Below, in pieces: positions 28,957 through 39,600 of a stretch of DNA of 64,000 nt (positions are counted from its first letter, which is position 1; each line of letters opens with the position of its first letter). Under the pieces are notes generated by a model. It saw nothing but the letters and a program-made list of their open reading frames with translations. It did no database searches and was not told the origin of the DNA. Origin of the DNA: Planctomycetota bacterium (lineage in GTDB: Bacteria; Planctomycetota; Planctomycetia; Planctomycetales; Planctomycetaceae); contig JAHZKX010000011.1 of the NCBI GenBank assembly GCA_022600195.1, positions 131,887-195,886 of the forward strand. Reading direction: 5' to 3'. A program made the translations under genes and the position numbers.

Positions 28957-29259
28957 CGGACTTCCTGAAATAATTCTTATAAATACCGTTCAACGACAAC
29001 ATGGATAACAAATTCAACAAAAACAGTTTCGTGGAAATCATTTTTTGATTGGCCACTCGATTATGGGTCCACGATTGAAGTATTACAATAGAAGAAACAC
29101 ACTGGAACAACACTTTACTGGGCGCCACCTCCGAGTTTAGTTATCTTCGTTAAGCTGTTATTTAATTATCAATACCGAAATCCAAATCTTACCTGTTTAA
29201 AATCAACCCTCATCACCTTCCACTGCATCGCGACATTAAGTGCTTCAAGGTTCCGAATT
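28957..29259. other. Divergent promoter region
   Basis: 303 AT-rich bases between two genes that point away from each other. It must hold both promoters. I could not pick out a clear operator or a -35/-10 pair. Confidence 0.4.
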
Positions 29260-32200
29260 ATGAAATCTATATCAATCGTTTTCTGCTTGCTGCTGTTCGG
29301 CATTTCACTAAATTGTGTGGAAGCGGTAGATCCGAAACAGGATGGAACAGATGCGGCCATCAAAGCGGCAGCAGCGTTTCGAGTTCCCGGCGAATTTACA
29401 ATTGAATTGTTTGCTGCCGAACCCAAGCTTGAGAATCCGGTTGCCATCTGTATTGATGACAAGGGATATGTTTATGTTGCTGAAGAACATCGATTCAACG
29501 AAGGCACCGAAGAAAATCGCACTCGACCATTCCTGCTCGAAGATGATTTACAGATCAGAACTCTTGACGACAGGATGGCGATGTTCAAAAAATGGGAAGA
29601 CAAGTTCGAAGGTGGAATGTCATGGTTCACGAGAGCTTCCGACATTGTGCGACGACTCGAAGATCGTAACACAGACGGCAAAGCAGATGTTTCAACTGTG
29701 TTTGCTAATGGCTTCAATGATCCACTCGCTGGTCTCGGATCAGGTCTGATTGCCCGTCATGGAAAGGTCTGGTACACGTGTATTCCCGATCTCTGGCTAC
29801 TTGAGGATCAGGATTCCGATGGGAAGGCAGATCAGAAGACATCACTATTACGCGGCTTTGGAGTGAACGCCGCCTTTTTAGGTCACGATCTGCACGGGCT
29901 TGCATGGGGACCTGATGGCAGGCTTTATTTCTCCGTTGGTGATCGTGGTGCATATGTTGTTTCTAAAGAGGGAGCAACAATTTCTAACCCGAGAAATGGC
30001 GCCGTTTATCGCTGTAATCCTGATGGCACGGAATTTGAGCTGATCCATAAAGGGTTGCGCAATCCACAAGAACTGGCATTCGACCAATACGGCAACCTGT
30101 TCGCCGACGATAACAACTGTGATAAAGGCGACCACTCTCGTCTCGTGTACGTTGTTCCCGGTGGAGAAAGCGGCTGGAACATGGCGTTCCAAACGATCCC
30201 CGAACCTTATTTGACAGGCCCATGGCACGCCGAGGGCATATGGAAGCTTTCGCACGATTTGCAACCAGCTTACATCGTTCCACCAGTAGGTAAGATTGGA
30301 GCGGGACCATCGGGATTCGTATTTTCGTCAGGAGTGAGCTTGCCCAAGCGTTATCGCAATCACTTCTTTTACTGTAACTTTACGGGTAAAGGAGGTGTTG
30401 AATCTTTTGCCGTTAAATCCAACGGAGCTAGTTTTTCCATCATTGATCATCAAGACTTTTGTAAGCCAGTTCTAGCCAGTGATGTCGACTTCGGTTACGA
30501 CGGGAAGATGTATATCTCCACCTACCCTGTCTCTCCCTGGGATCGAAAAACAAGCGGCGGTCGAATTTTTACAATCTTTGATCAATCGCAAATTGAGAAA
30601 CCGATCATCAAAGAAACTGTCGCACTGTTTCATGAAGGATTCGACATCCTGTCTTTAGAGCAATTGACTACACTGCTGAGTCACGCTGATATGCGAGTTC
30701 GCCTGCGTGCCCAGTTTGCGCTCGCTGATCGGAGCGAGACATCAGTTGCACTCCTGCATAAATTAGCAATCCATTCAGAAAACCAGCTTACACGCTTGCA
30801 TGCAATCTGGGGCCTGGGCCAGATTGCACGAAAAAATGTCAACCAGAGTAAATTGGAAACGCTGCAGCCTGTTCTCAAACTGCTCCAGGATCAAGATAGC
30901 GAAGTTCGTGCACAAACAGTAAAAGTTTTGGGAGAAGCCAACTTAACTTCTTCTATAAAATCGATAATGCCACTTCTGAAAGATGACTCACTCCGAGTCC
31001 AGTTTTTTGCTGCAATCGCGTTGGGTACACTGAAATCTGATACAGCGATAACACCCATTATGGAAATGTTACGAACGAATAATGGTAAAGACCGCTACCT
31101 GACTCATGCAGGAGTTGTCGCTTTAGAACAGATCGGAAACCCCAATCAGGTGCAGCTGTTCGCAACTGACAAATCGGCGGCAGTTCGAATGGCTGTATTA
31201 CTGGTTCAACGCCGTTGGAGAGACCCTCAAATCTCTCAATTTCTGAACGATGTCGACTTGAAAATTGTCACCGAGGCTGCACGAGCAATCAACGATCTTC
31301 CACTACAGACTGAAGAACTGAAACTCGCCAATCTTGCGGAACGTTTTCGCAATGCGGAAGGCGATCAAGTTGCCCCCCTTATGCGACGAATCATCAATGC
31401 CAACTTTCGAATCGGCAAACCCTCAAATATAAAAACCGTAATCGGTATTGTCACAAGCGAGAAGCAGGCACCAGCCATTCGTGCTGAGGCGGTCGCTGCG
31501 CTGGCCGACTGGTCAGGTCCAACCAAACGAGACCGTGTAACAGGGTATTGGCGGCAAACCAAAGCGCGAAATGCCACTCCCGTTCGCGATGCGGTTGAGC
31601 AAACTGCAACGAATATGCTCTCATCAACAACAGATAACCTGCAGATCCAAGTCACCGAATTGCTGGCGAAACTAAAAGTAAAAACTGACGATGTCGCAAT
31701 CGCTACCTGGGTCATGGATGACAATCGGTCAGAGGGGGCGCGCATCGCTGCACTGCGACTGTTGGCATCTCACAAGTTTGAAGAGCTCCCCAAACTCATC
31801 AACGCCGCACTGTCATCAAACCATCCTCAGTTGCGCGCCGAAGCACGTGACCAATTAGCAAAAATTGACGCAGCCCGCGCAACTCTAATTTTCTCAGAAC
31901 TTCTCGATAACGAACAAGTCACCGTGCAGGAGAAGCAGCACGCCTTGACAACACTGTCTCGTATGAATTTGCCCAAAGCAGTGAAGATCCTCGACCATTG
32001 GGCAAACCGGTTGCGACAAAACAATGTACCTGTTGCCTTACAGCTAGACTTGCTTGACGCCCTCAATTCATCAAACTCGAAATTGCATAAAAATGCGATA
32101 AACCAGTTTAAACGATCGGCAGACCATTCGGACCCACTCTCTCAATACCAAGTTGCTTTAGAGGGCGGAAATGCGAAGCAAGGACGTGAAGTATTCGTAA

Positions 32201-32598
32201 GCCATATCACTGCACAATGCTATCGCTGCCACTCAGTCTCGGGAACCGGTGGTACTGCAGGACCTGACCTTTCGAAGGTCGCAAGTCCTGAGCGAAATAC
32301 TGATCGTCGCCACCTGTTGGAGTCGATCATGTTCCCCAATGCAAAAATCGCTAAGGGATTTGGAACGGTATCTTTAGTATTAGAATCCGGCAAGATTATT
32401 GCGGGCACGATCAAATCCGAAGACGTCGATTCTCTGACAATCGTAACTCCGCAGAACAAAATAATGCGTGTAAGTCGCAATGAAATCGAGGCGCAGTCGG
32501 CCACCAGTTCAGCGATGCCTGAAATGAAAAAAATGCTCTCACTGCACGAAATCCGCGATTTAGTGGAATACCTGTCGACATTGAACGGAACGAAATAA
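29260..32598 (+). CDS. PVC-type membrane-bound dehydrogenase with HEAT repeats and haem domain
   Basis: 1112 residues with a Sec signal (ISIVFCLLLFGISLNCVEA). Residues 45-430 form the Pirellula/Verrucomicrobium dehydrogenase propeller: FTIELFAAEPKLENPVAICID, VYVAEEHR, RLEDRNTDGKADV, DLHGLAWGPDGRLYFSVGDRG, GLRNPQELAFDQYGNLFADDNN. Residues 460-950 hold HEAT/PBS-lyase-like helical repeats (VRLRAQFALADRS, EVRAQTVKVLGEA, VRMAVLLVQRRW). The C-terminal haem domain has C987-Y-R-C990-H991 and GTAGPDLSKVAS, ending in an ELRxL-like membrane-proximal segment. It resembles glucose/sorbosone dehydrogenase folds, so it probably oxidises a sugar-like substrate in the periplasm and passes electrons through haem. 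It is transcribed alone. Confidence 0.92.
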   Translation: MKSISIVFCLLLFGISLNCVEAVDPKQDGTDAAIKAAAAFRVPGEFTIELFAAEPKLENPVAICIDDKGYVYVAEEHRFNEGTEENRTRPFLLEDDLQIRTLDDRMAMFKKWEDKFEGGMSWFTRASDIVRRLEDRNTDGKADVSTVFANGFNDPLAGLGSGLIARHGKVWYTCIPDLWLLEDQDSDGKADQKTSLLRGFGVNAAFLGHDLHGLAWGPDGRLYFSVGDRGAYVVSKEGATISNPRNGAVYRCNPDGTEFELIHKGLRNPQELAFDQYGNLFADDNNCDKGDHSRLVYVVPGGESGWNMAFQTIPEPYLTGPWHAEGIWKLSHDLQPAYIVPPVGKIGAGPSGFVFSSGVSLPKRYRNHFFYCNFTGKGGVESFAVKSNGASFSIIDHQDFCKPVLASDVDFGYDGKMYISTYPVSPWDRKTSGGRIFTIFDQSQIEKPIIKETVALFHEGFDILSLEQLTTLLSHADMRVRLRAQFALADRSETSVALLHKLAIHSENQLTRLHAIWGLGQIARKNVNQSKLETLQPVLKLLQDQDSEVRAQTVKVLGEANLTSSIKSIMPLLKDDSLRVQFFAAIALGTLKSDTAITPIMEMLRTNNGKDRYLTHAGVVALEQIGNPNQVQLFATDKSAAVRMAVLLVQRRWRDPQISQFLNDVDLKIVTEAARAINDLPLQTEELKLANLAERFRNAEGDQVAPLMRRIINANFRIGKPSNIKTVIGIVTSEKQAPAIRAEAVAALADWSGPTKRDRVTGYWRQTKARNATPVRDAVEQTATNMLSSTTDNLQIQVTELLAKLKVKTDDVAIATWVMDDNRSEGARIAALRLLASHKFEELPKLINAALSSNHPQLRAEARDQLAKIDAARATLIFSELLDNEQVTVQEKQHALTTLSRMNLPKAVKILDHWANRLRQNNVPVALQLDLLDALNSSNSKLHKNAINQFKRSADHSDPLSQYQVALEGGNAKQGREVFVSHITAQCYRCHSVSGTGGTAGPDLSKVASPERNTDRRHLLESIMFPNAKIAKGFGTVSLVLESGKIIAGTIKSEDVDSLTIVTPQNKIMRVSRNEIEAQSATSSAMPEMKKMLSLHEIRDLVEYLSTLNGTK

Positions 32599-32675
32599 GG
32601 GACTAGGAATAATCGCAAGATATAAATAAACAAGAAACGTTCGTCCTATTCCACCCGTTAACGCCCGCCCCCAAT

Positions 32676-33986
32676 TTAATTAAGCTGCATCTCCTCAAGG
32701 ACAATTTGGAGTTGGAGATAATTACGAAGTGTGTCGAGATCAAGCTGGTCGCGTTTAATACGAAACTGTTCTGTGGGATCATTCTTCAAATCAAAAAAAC
32801 GTCCGTCATCATAAAGCCGCCAATCCAACGAGCGCACACTACGTTTTTTATTATGCTCACAATAGACCCACGGTCGCGTTCGACTGCGCTTCTGTCCAAA
32901 CAAGATCGGAGCAAAACTGATACCATCTCGGGTTACACCGTCATCTTTCAGCCCTGCTATTTCAGCTACCGTTGGCAGGTAGTCTGTTAAATCAACCATA
33001 TCATTAACGACTTTCCCCGATTTGATGTGGCCAGGCCAGTTAGCGATGAGTGGCACACGTGTTCCTGTATCGTCATGTTTTCCTTTACCCCCGGGAACGA
33101 TCTTACCATTACGGATGGAAAAGACTTTAGGTCGAACCATTTTTCCATTCTCATCGACATTCAAATAACTGGCTCCCGGTGTTCCGTTATCGGTAGTAAA
33201 GATGATCAGCGTTTCATTTCGAACACCCATTCGATCAAGGGCTTGAGCGAGCCTTCCGACCATGTCGTCCATTGAAGCCACCATTTCACCATAGGTCATC
33301 CAGCGGCCATCCTTATAGTAGGCAACATGTTGGTCTTTCAGATCGTCCGTCACATCGTGACACAGCGCCATCGGATAGTAAGCAAAAAAGGGTTTATCCG
33401 AATCCTGACTTCGCTGCATAAAATTAACGAGAAAATCAACATAAAGATCCGGCCCGTACTTCCCACTGACGCCTTCTCGTACTTTGCCATTCTGATAGAT
33501 CAACGGATCGTTGTACCGACCACCCTCATGCCATCCAAACAGGCACCACTCGTCAAAACCAACGCGCCGCGGATGATCAAGATCATTCTTCATCGTGCAG
33601 ACTTGCCACTTCCCAGCCACGGCTGTGGCATAACCAGCCTGTTTCATCCGATTACCTATTGAAATTCCTTCAGCGGCGGTCGGGTAATCACCCCACTTCA
33701 AACCCTGCTTGCCAAACCGGAATGGATAACGCCCCGTCATCATGCAAATCCGTGAAGGATGGCATACCGGCATGGAATATCCATGATTGAATTTCATACC
33801 ACCGGCAGCAAGTGCATCGATATGAGGAGTCGGATAGCTCTGGCCGCCATAACAGCCTATCGCGTCACATCCAACATCATCAGCCATAATGAGTACTATA
33901 TTTGGTTTGTTTTCAGATGCCTCACTACTCTGTAGCGAAGTGATCAACACCCCCAAAACAACCAATAATGGCCTGATAGAATTCAT
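32676..33986 (-). CDS. Exported arylsulfatase-type sulfatase
   Basis: 436 residues from the ATG at 33986, which has GGAGAGG six bases upstream and overlaps the previous stop in ATGA. A Sec signal covers residues 1-23 (LLVVLGVLITSLQSSEA). NIVLIMADDVG gives the metal-binding Asp pair (36-37). The formylglycine site is C75-H-P-S-R79, of the Cys type, with a histidine at the second position, which is uncommon (usual C-[TSA]-P-S-R). FFAYYPMALCHD, TLIIFTTDNGTPG (Asp/Asn metal ligands) and GGKGKHDDTGTRVPLIANWPG complete the family core. It cleaves a sulfate ester in the periplasm. It is the last gene of a three-gene operon with DUF6807 and oxidoreductase genes. No formylglycine-generating enzyme is in the window. 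Confidence 0.93.
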   Translation of the reverse strand: MNSIRPLLVVLGVLITSLQSSEASENKPNIVLIMADDVGCDAIGCYGGQSYPTPHIDALAAGGMKFNHGYSMPVCHPSRICMMTGRYPFRFGKQGLKWGDYPTAAEGISIGNRMKQAGYATAVAGKWQVCTMKNDLDHPRRVGFDEWCLFGWHEGGRYNDPLIYQNGKVREGVSGKYGPDLYVDFLVNFMQRSQDSDKPFFAYYPMALCHDVTDDLKDQHVAYYKDGRWMTYGEMVASMDDMVGRLAQALDRMGVRNETLIIFTTDNGTPGASYLNVDENGKMVRPKVFSIRNGKIVPGGKGKHDDTGTRVPLIANWPGHIKSGKVVNDMVDLTDYLPTVAEIAGLKDDGVTRDGISFAPILFGQKRSRTRPWVYCEHNKKRSVRSLDWRLYDDGRFFDLKNDPTEQFRIKRDQLDLDTLRNYLQLQIVLEEMQLN

Positions 33987-34924
33987 TGTTCCTCTCCTAA
34001 ATTCAAATATTCTTTGTATGCCGTTTTGATCGACTCCACATTTGCGCCGGAATGAACCCACACTGCGTACCGGAGTCTCAACGTCTCACCAGGTTTAACG
34101 AACACTTTACTCGGTTCCCCTTTTTTCATGGCGGCGCGACCGAATGTGTTTGCAACAGACAATCCGTAGTCGCGCGCATGAAACCAACTTTTACGGAAGT
34201 TGTCAGGATGACACATGATCGTCATACCTGCTTTTTTTCCTTCGACCTCGCCACTGTAGTCACACCACGCGGCTGAGTGACTCCAAATCCTTTTAGCACC
34301 CTGCCGACCTTTGGAATCTAACAATGTGCCGCCGCTAACTTCACTCATGGGTGTTGCAACACGAACCCCCATCCCCATCTCTTCCTGATCGCCGAAATAG
34401 AACTCATTTTTTGAACTAAAAATCGATTCCAGGAAGAAGAAACATGCATATTCATCCACGCGAATCGAAACGCGAAACTCTTCATCGCATACGACTGAAT
34501 TATCAGGTCGTATATAGCGTTTCAATTGAATGAACGATCCCCTATTCCGTTTCGATAATGGTGCCTGTATCAACTTAATGTGTTTGACTTGAGCCTTATT
34601 ACGCCAAAAATCGGCACCATCAAGATCACCAAATGCCAGCCAGATCCCCGGATGCATCGTCGCGTGATCATCACGGTCTCCTTTTCGAGGAGGATGATTG
34701 CGAGTTACTTGAACTCCACGGGGTGTTTTGACATGGGCAAAAAAGGGGCGAGAAATCAGTTTGTCATGGAAGACATACGAGGCAACAGGCTTATCGTTGA
34801 CATTGATCTCTACCTGGTGGTCAGTACGAGTGAAGGTCAGGCGAGGTTTTTGTGCAGACGCTGTGACAGTAATACACGTTAGCATAATACAAACGTAAAA
34901 ATATCGTCTTTGATTGTGTCTCAT
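33983..34924 (-). CDS. DUF6807 (PmoA-like) exported protein
   Basis: 313 residues with a Sec signal (FYVCIMLTCITVTASAQ). The family signature is clear: SYVFHDKLISRPFFAHVKTP, VTRNHPPRKGD, then DHATMHPGIWLAFGDLDGADFWRNK, with conserved His and Asp residues that suggest a metal or sugar site. The C-terminus has WCDYSGEVEGKKAGMTIMCHP. DUF6807 proteins are common in planctomycete and Bacteroidetes sugar loci and have an annotation history as 'PmoA family'; the chemistry is not established. The stop overlaps the sulfatase ATG, so translation is coupled, and the oxidoreductase gene ends 19 bases upstream. It probably acts on the same substrate. Confidence 0.88.
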   Translation of the reverse strand: MRHNQRRYFYVCIMLTCITVTASAQKPRLTFTRTDHQVEINVNDKPVASYVFHDKLISRPFFAHVKTPRGVQVTRNHPPRKGDRDDHATMHPGIWLAFGDLDGADFWRNKAQVKHIKLIQAPLSKRNRGSFIQLKRYIRPDNSVVCDEEFRVSIRVDEYACFFFLESIFSSKNEFYFGDQEEMGMGVRVATPMSEVSGGTLLDSKGRQGAKRIWSHSAAWCDYSGEVEGKKAGMTIMCHPDNFRKSWFHARDYGLSVANTFGRAAMKKGEPSKVFVKPGETLRLRYAVWVHSGANVESIKTAYKEYLNLGEEQ

Positions 34925-34943
34925 GTATTAGCCCCATTCCCAT

Positions 34944-36245
34944 TCAAGCATTTGGTATAGACCAATGTCCTTCAGCCCGATAGCTGCGGCCTAACATCCT
35001 GGTCGCTTCCGAATCTCCTATAATCGCTTCCTGTTTCGGGTCAATTTTCAATGACCGTCCTGTGCGGATACAAATATTTGCTAAATGAACGAGACTGCAT
35101 GAATCATGACCTATTTCGATTTCAGCCGCTGGTTTGCGGCCGGTAGTAATTGCCTCCAGGAAATCGACTTGATGATTCCTGGGAAGTTTACGTGTTTCAT
35201 TCGGCGACAGTTTCACAATGGGCTTATTTGAATCGTCCCAAACATTTAACTTACCTCGTTTGCTGACAAACATCATTCCCTTAGTACCGTAAAACTCGAT
35301 GCCCGTATCGCAGTTGTGAGGATAGTTCTTCGACCAGATCCTCATTTCAAACATCAGTTGTTTTTGCTGCCCCACCTTACCGTTACCAGGCCATTGAAAT
35401 ACGCATGTCGCCGAATCTGGAAATTGCTGGTCATCATCGAAGTAATACTTTCCTCCAATTGCCGATGCAGTGGTTGGCAAACCATTGACACCCAAACCCC
35501 ATCGCGCAATATCAATTTCATGGGTACCATCATTGCCAATGTCCCCAGTTCCAAAGTTATGCCACCAATGCCAGTCATAGTGAAATCGATTCGACTGATA
35601 AGGCATAAATTCAGCAGGGCCAACCCACGTATTGTAGTCAACATGATCCGGCGGCGAGGACGGTTTCGCATGCCCAATATTTCTTCGACGTTGAACATTC
35701 CATGCCTTGCAAACCAGTACATCACCAATGATGCCTTCACGTATCATCTGCATTGCATTCACAATTAATGAGTGGTTTCGGCTTTGCGTTCCGTGCTGTA
35801 CGACCATTTTATTTCGTCGAGCCGCTTCAACCAGCAATTGACCTTCCCGAAAGTTATGGCTACAGGGTTTTTCGACATAAACATGCTTGCCAGCTTCACA
35901 AGCCATGATGGAAGCAGGTGCGTGCCAATGGTCGGGAGTTGCCACCACAATTGCGTCAACAGATTTATCATCCAAAACATGACGTAGATCTGCTGTCGTC
36001 TGCTTTGCGCCAGATGCCTCTTTAAAAGTATGAGCACGTTTTATATCGGGATCACAGGCCCACGCTACGATAGCATCGTCTCGAAAACCAGTCAGCAAAC
36101 TCCGGGAACGACCTCCACAACCGACGAATCCAATAACAGGACGCCCACCATTGGTGGCGGCACGAGCAACACGAGTATAAGAGGCAGCTGACAAGCCGAT
36201 TACGGCACTTGACTGAATAAACTTTCGACGTGTCAGTTCTGACAT
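34944..36245 (-). CDS. Tat-exported Gfo/Idh/MocA family oxidoreductase
   Basis: 433 residues from the ATG at 36245; another ATG at 36251 sits right against the GAGGG ribosome site and is less likely. Tat signal: LTRRKFIQSSAVIGLSAASY. Rossmann motif VIGFVGCGGRSRSLL near residue 40. KHVYVEKPCSHNFREG (about 130) is the canonical EKP catalytic-lysine motif, unlike the QKP variant of the enzyme at 1859-3190. DWHWWHNFGTGDIGNDGTHEIDIA is the His-rich planctomycete C-domain signature. It is the first gene of the operon with DUF6807 and the sulfatase, which points to a sulfated or desulfated sugar as substrate (inference). Confidence 0.92.
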   Translation of the reverse strand: MSELTRRKFIQSSAVIGLSAASYTRVARAATNGGRPVIGFVGCGGRSRSLLTGFRDDAIVAWACDPDIKRAHTFKEASGAKQTTADLRHVLDDKSVDAIVVATPDHWHAPASIMACEAGKHVYVEKPCSHNFREGQLLVEAARRNKMVVQHGTQSRNHSLIVNAMQMIREGIIGDVLVCKAWNVQRRRNIGHAKPSSPPDHVDYNTWVGPAEFMPYQSNRFHYDWHWWHNFGTGDIGNDGTHEIDIARWGLGVNGLPTTASAIGGKYYFDDDQQFPDSATCVFQWPGNGKVGQQKQLMFEMRIWSKNYPHNCDTGIEFYGTKGMMFVSKRGKLNVWDDSNKPIVKLSPNETRKLPRNHQVDFLEAITTGRKPAAEIEIGHDSCSLVHLANICIRTGRSLKIDPKQEAIIGDSEATRMLGRSYRAEGHWSIPNA

Positions 36246-36690
36246 TTGCATTCCCTCACGTTTCGTAATTAATGCTTAATGCGTTTCATTATAAAAAGTG
36301 TATACCTCGTTTGCACGAGAAAGCAAGCCTTACACGAAGCACCAGGACGTTGCAATGCACCTAATCAAGTATCGATTTGAATTACATTTTCACATGTGAA
36401 AGAGGAATTTGAATAAGCTACCAACTCAGTTCATTTACTACACTCAGCAGAATCTATGACGAGACAAAAAGATCAATTATTGGGCGAAAAGAGACTCAAA
36501 AATGAAAACCAAAACAATCTCGAATCTATGGGCAAACTTACCCAAAATGGACTTGTCTCGTAAAAATAGTCGTCATTGAGATGAAACCTTTTGAATTATC
36601 TGAACCAATTGTTATAATTTGTAAGATATCCTCAGAAATTATCCTACCTGCTACGATGACTGTCCCGCCAATTCTATTGGAGCCTGCCAG
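36246..36690. other. Divergent intergenic region
   Basis: 445 bases between the leftward oxidoreductase operon and the rightward DUF1553 gene. It is AT-rich, with a good sigma-70-like promoter at 36591-36618 and no gene that I can support. Confidence 0.5.
36591..36618 (+). promoter_or_regulatory. Candidate sigma-70 promoter of DUF1553/DUF1501 pair
   Basis: TTGAAT (36591-36596), 16-base spacer, then TATAAT (36613-36618), a perfect consensus -10. It lies 73 bases before the ATG of the DUF1553 gene. Confidence 0.5.
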
Positions 36691-39600
36691 ATGACTTCAA
36701 AGCAGCCTATTCAATCTTGCCTGACTTTATTCCTGGCAACATTTCTCTCTGCGGTCACTTCTCTTGCTGAAGAACAGGTGGATTATCTCAAAGATATTAA
36801 GCCGTTGCTGAAAACAAAATGCCTGTCATGTCATGGACCACTCAAGCAGCAGTCAGGGTTCCGTGTTGATACGGCCAAGTTTTTACAAAAAGGTGGTGAA
36901 AATGATGTTGGCTTCGAACCAGGCAAAGCGAATGAAAGTTTTCTGATAGGGGTCCTGACTGGTGATGCCGGATTCCGTATGCCGCCAGAAGGAGGTGGCA
37001 AACATTTATCAGCCGATGAGTTAAAACTAATCCGTAACTGGATCAACGCGGGCGCACATGCTCCTGAGAATGAACAACCAGAGCGTGACCCACGACAATT
37101 CTGGTCCTATCAACTACAACAAAAACCTGCCGTCCCAAAGGTAAAAAACACGAAATGGGTCCGCAACGAAATCGATGCGTTTCTTTCAGCCGAACACGAA
37201 AAACACGATTTGGTTCCCCGCTCTGCTGCCGACCCGGCGATCTTATTACGCAGACTGTATCTCGATTTAATCGGCCTGCCTCCCACTCGCGAAGAATTGA
37301 ACAGATTTCTAAACAATCCATCAGATGCCGCGTACGAAGCGACTGTCGACAAACTACTCGCCAGCCCACAGTACGGTGAACGCTGGGGACGTCATTGGAT
37401 GGACGTTTGGCGATACAGTGATTGGTATGGCAGCCGGGGAAATAATGAGATCAGATATAGCCAACGGCATATCTGGCGTTGGCGCGATTGGATTGTCGAG
37501 TCGATTAACTCTGATAAACCTTACGATCGCATGATCCTCGAAATGCTCGCCGGTGATGAACTCGAACCAGGAAACTCCGATGTCGTTCGTGCCACCGGAT
37601 TCCTGGGACGCAACTGGTACAAATTTGATCGCAATGTCTGGCTGTACGAAACAGTCGAACAAACGTCGGTTGCGTTTTTGGGATTAACCATGAAATGCTG
37701 CCGCTGTCACGAACATAAATATGACCCTCTGGAACAACTGGACTACTATCGCTTTCGAGCCTTCTTCGAACCACACAATGTCCGCACTGATGCATTCTCG
37801 GCAAGTGCAAAAAAAGTGAAAGACGGCACGAAATTCAGTGCCCTCGACGATGGACTGGCGCGTGTATTCGACAAAGAACCCAGTGTTCCCACTTATTTAT
37901 TCAGGCGAGGCGATGATCGCCAACCCGACAAAGAGAACCCGGTGAAACCCGGTGTTCCAGCTGTGCTCGGAAACGCAACACTTGAAATCAAGCCAGTCAC
38001 ATTGCCCGTCGAAAGTTATTACCCCGCTTTGAAGCCTGAATTCTTGAAAGACTCGATTGAGACCGCCAAAAAGAAGATTGACCTGGCTCAGTCTGAATTT
38101 AAAAACGCACAAGCGGTTGTCACGAGTATTAAGGAAAAACTGGCGGACTTCTCAAACACAAAATCAATCCAAACTGGAAAAGTGAACAAAGCCGACGAGC
38201 TGCTCGTCGATCACTTTAAAAAACCAAATCCACAGAGGTGGAACCACCTCTCTGGAAAATGGGAATACAAGAATGGGCACCTCGCCCAGACTCAGGTGGG
38301 CTCATTTGTCACGATGTCGACGAAAAGCAGTTTACCACTCGAGTTCCAGGGGAGACTCAGATACAAAACGCTCAAACCCGGTGGAGTACACTCTGTTGGA
38401 CTGTTCTTTGACATGGATCAGTTGATTGATGCGCAGGCAATCTATACCGCGATAGCTAACAACAAGGCTACCGTACAGGCGTTTCATCGACAAGGCGGAA
38501 AAGAATCATACCCTCGGGCAGGAGTTTTTCCATGCGATATCAAACTCGATGAAGAAGTAATACTTGATTTTGTCGTCAAGGGGCAACTGCTCAACGTATG
38601 GTTGAACGGTGAATTGAAAATTGTATATACGATGCCCATTGCACGTAAAGTTGGTAAATTTGCTTTGTGGAATCATTCCGGAACCTCAGAATTCTATGAA
38701 CTGAGAATCGAAAAGATACAATCAGGGTTTCAGTTAGCAACCAATCTGGATGAAAAGAAACGCTCCCCATTTCTGCCTCCGACAAAAGAAAATCTGGAGC
38801 AGGAACTCTCTGTGGCAACAGCCAACGTTGCTTTGGCTCAACAACAAATTCGTAGTCGAACCGCTAAATCAGCATCGCTCAATTCACGTATTGCAGCCGA
38901 GCAGGCCAAAATTGCCCAAGACAAAACGGCCAAAGACAAAACGTTCGAAAAACTCGCAAAGATAGCCAGCCAACAGGAACGGGAATTCGCCGTCCAACAA
39001 GCGGTTCTCGCTATCCGTCAGGCGGAGCGGGACTTTGCCGCGATTAAGGCCTCAGGAGCGGGCTCGAAAGAGAAAGCTAACCCCAAATTATCTACCGCCG
39101 AAAAAATGCTGACCGCTGCGAAAAATAAACATAAGAAAGCAACCGCGGCAATCAAACAGGAAAGCAGAAAATACTCGCCACTGGGAAACACCTATCCCAA
39201 AACCAGCACGGGTCGCCGTCTGGCTCTGGCACGCTGGATTGCAAATGAGAAAAATCCACGCACCGCTCGTGTCGCCGTCAATCATATCTGGTTACGACAT
39301 TTTAATCAGGCAATTGTACCAACCGTCGCAAACTTTGGTTTAAACGGACAACTACCGACTCACCCGCAACTGCTAGACTGGTTAGCGATCACTTTGATCG
39401 AACATGACTGGCAAATGAAACCGATGCACAAACTGATGGTTCTTTCACACGCGTACCGCATGAGTTCTGCAGATGGTGAAAGTGAATCGAACTCTGCCAC
39501 CGACCCCGATAATCACTATCTATGGCGAATGAACTCTCGTCGGATGGAAGCAGAAGTGGTCCGCGATAGTTTACTGGCAACAGCAGGAACTCTCGATTTG

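Noticed and set aside
30681..31745. Several minus-strand frames of 65-126 codons
   Set aside because: They lie opposite the dehydrogenase/HEAT gene with no starts, ribosome sites or motifs of their own.
35316..35768. Plus-strand frame of 150 codons
   Set aside because: It is antisense to the oxidoreductase gene at 34944, which has a full set of motifs.
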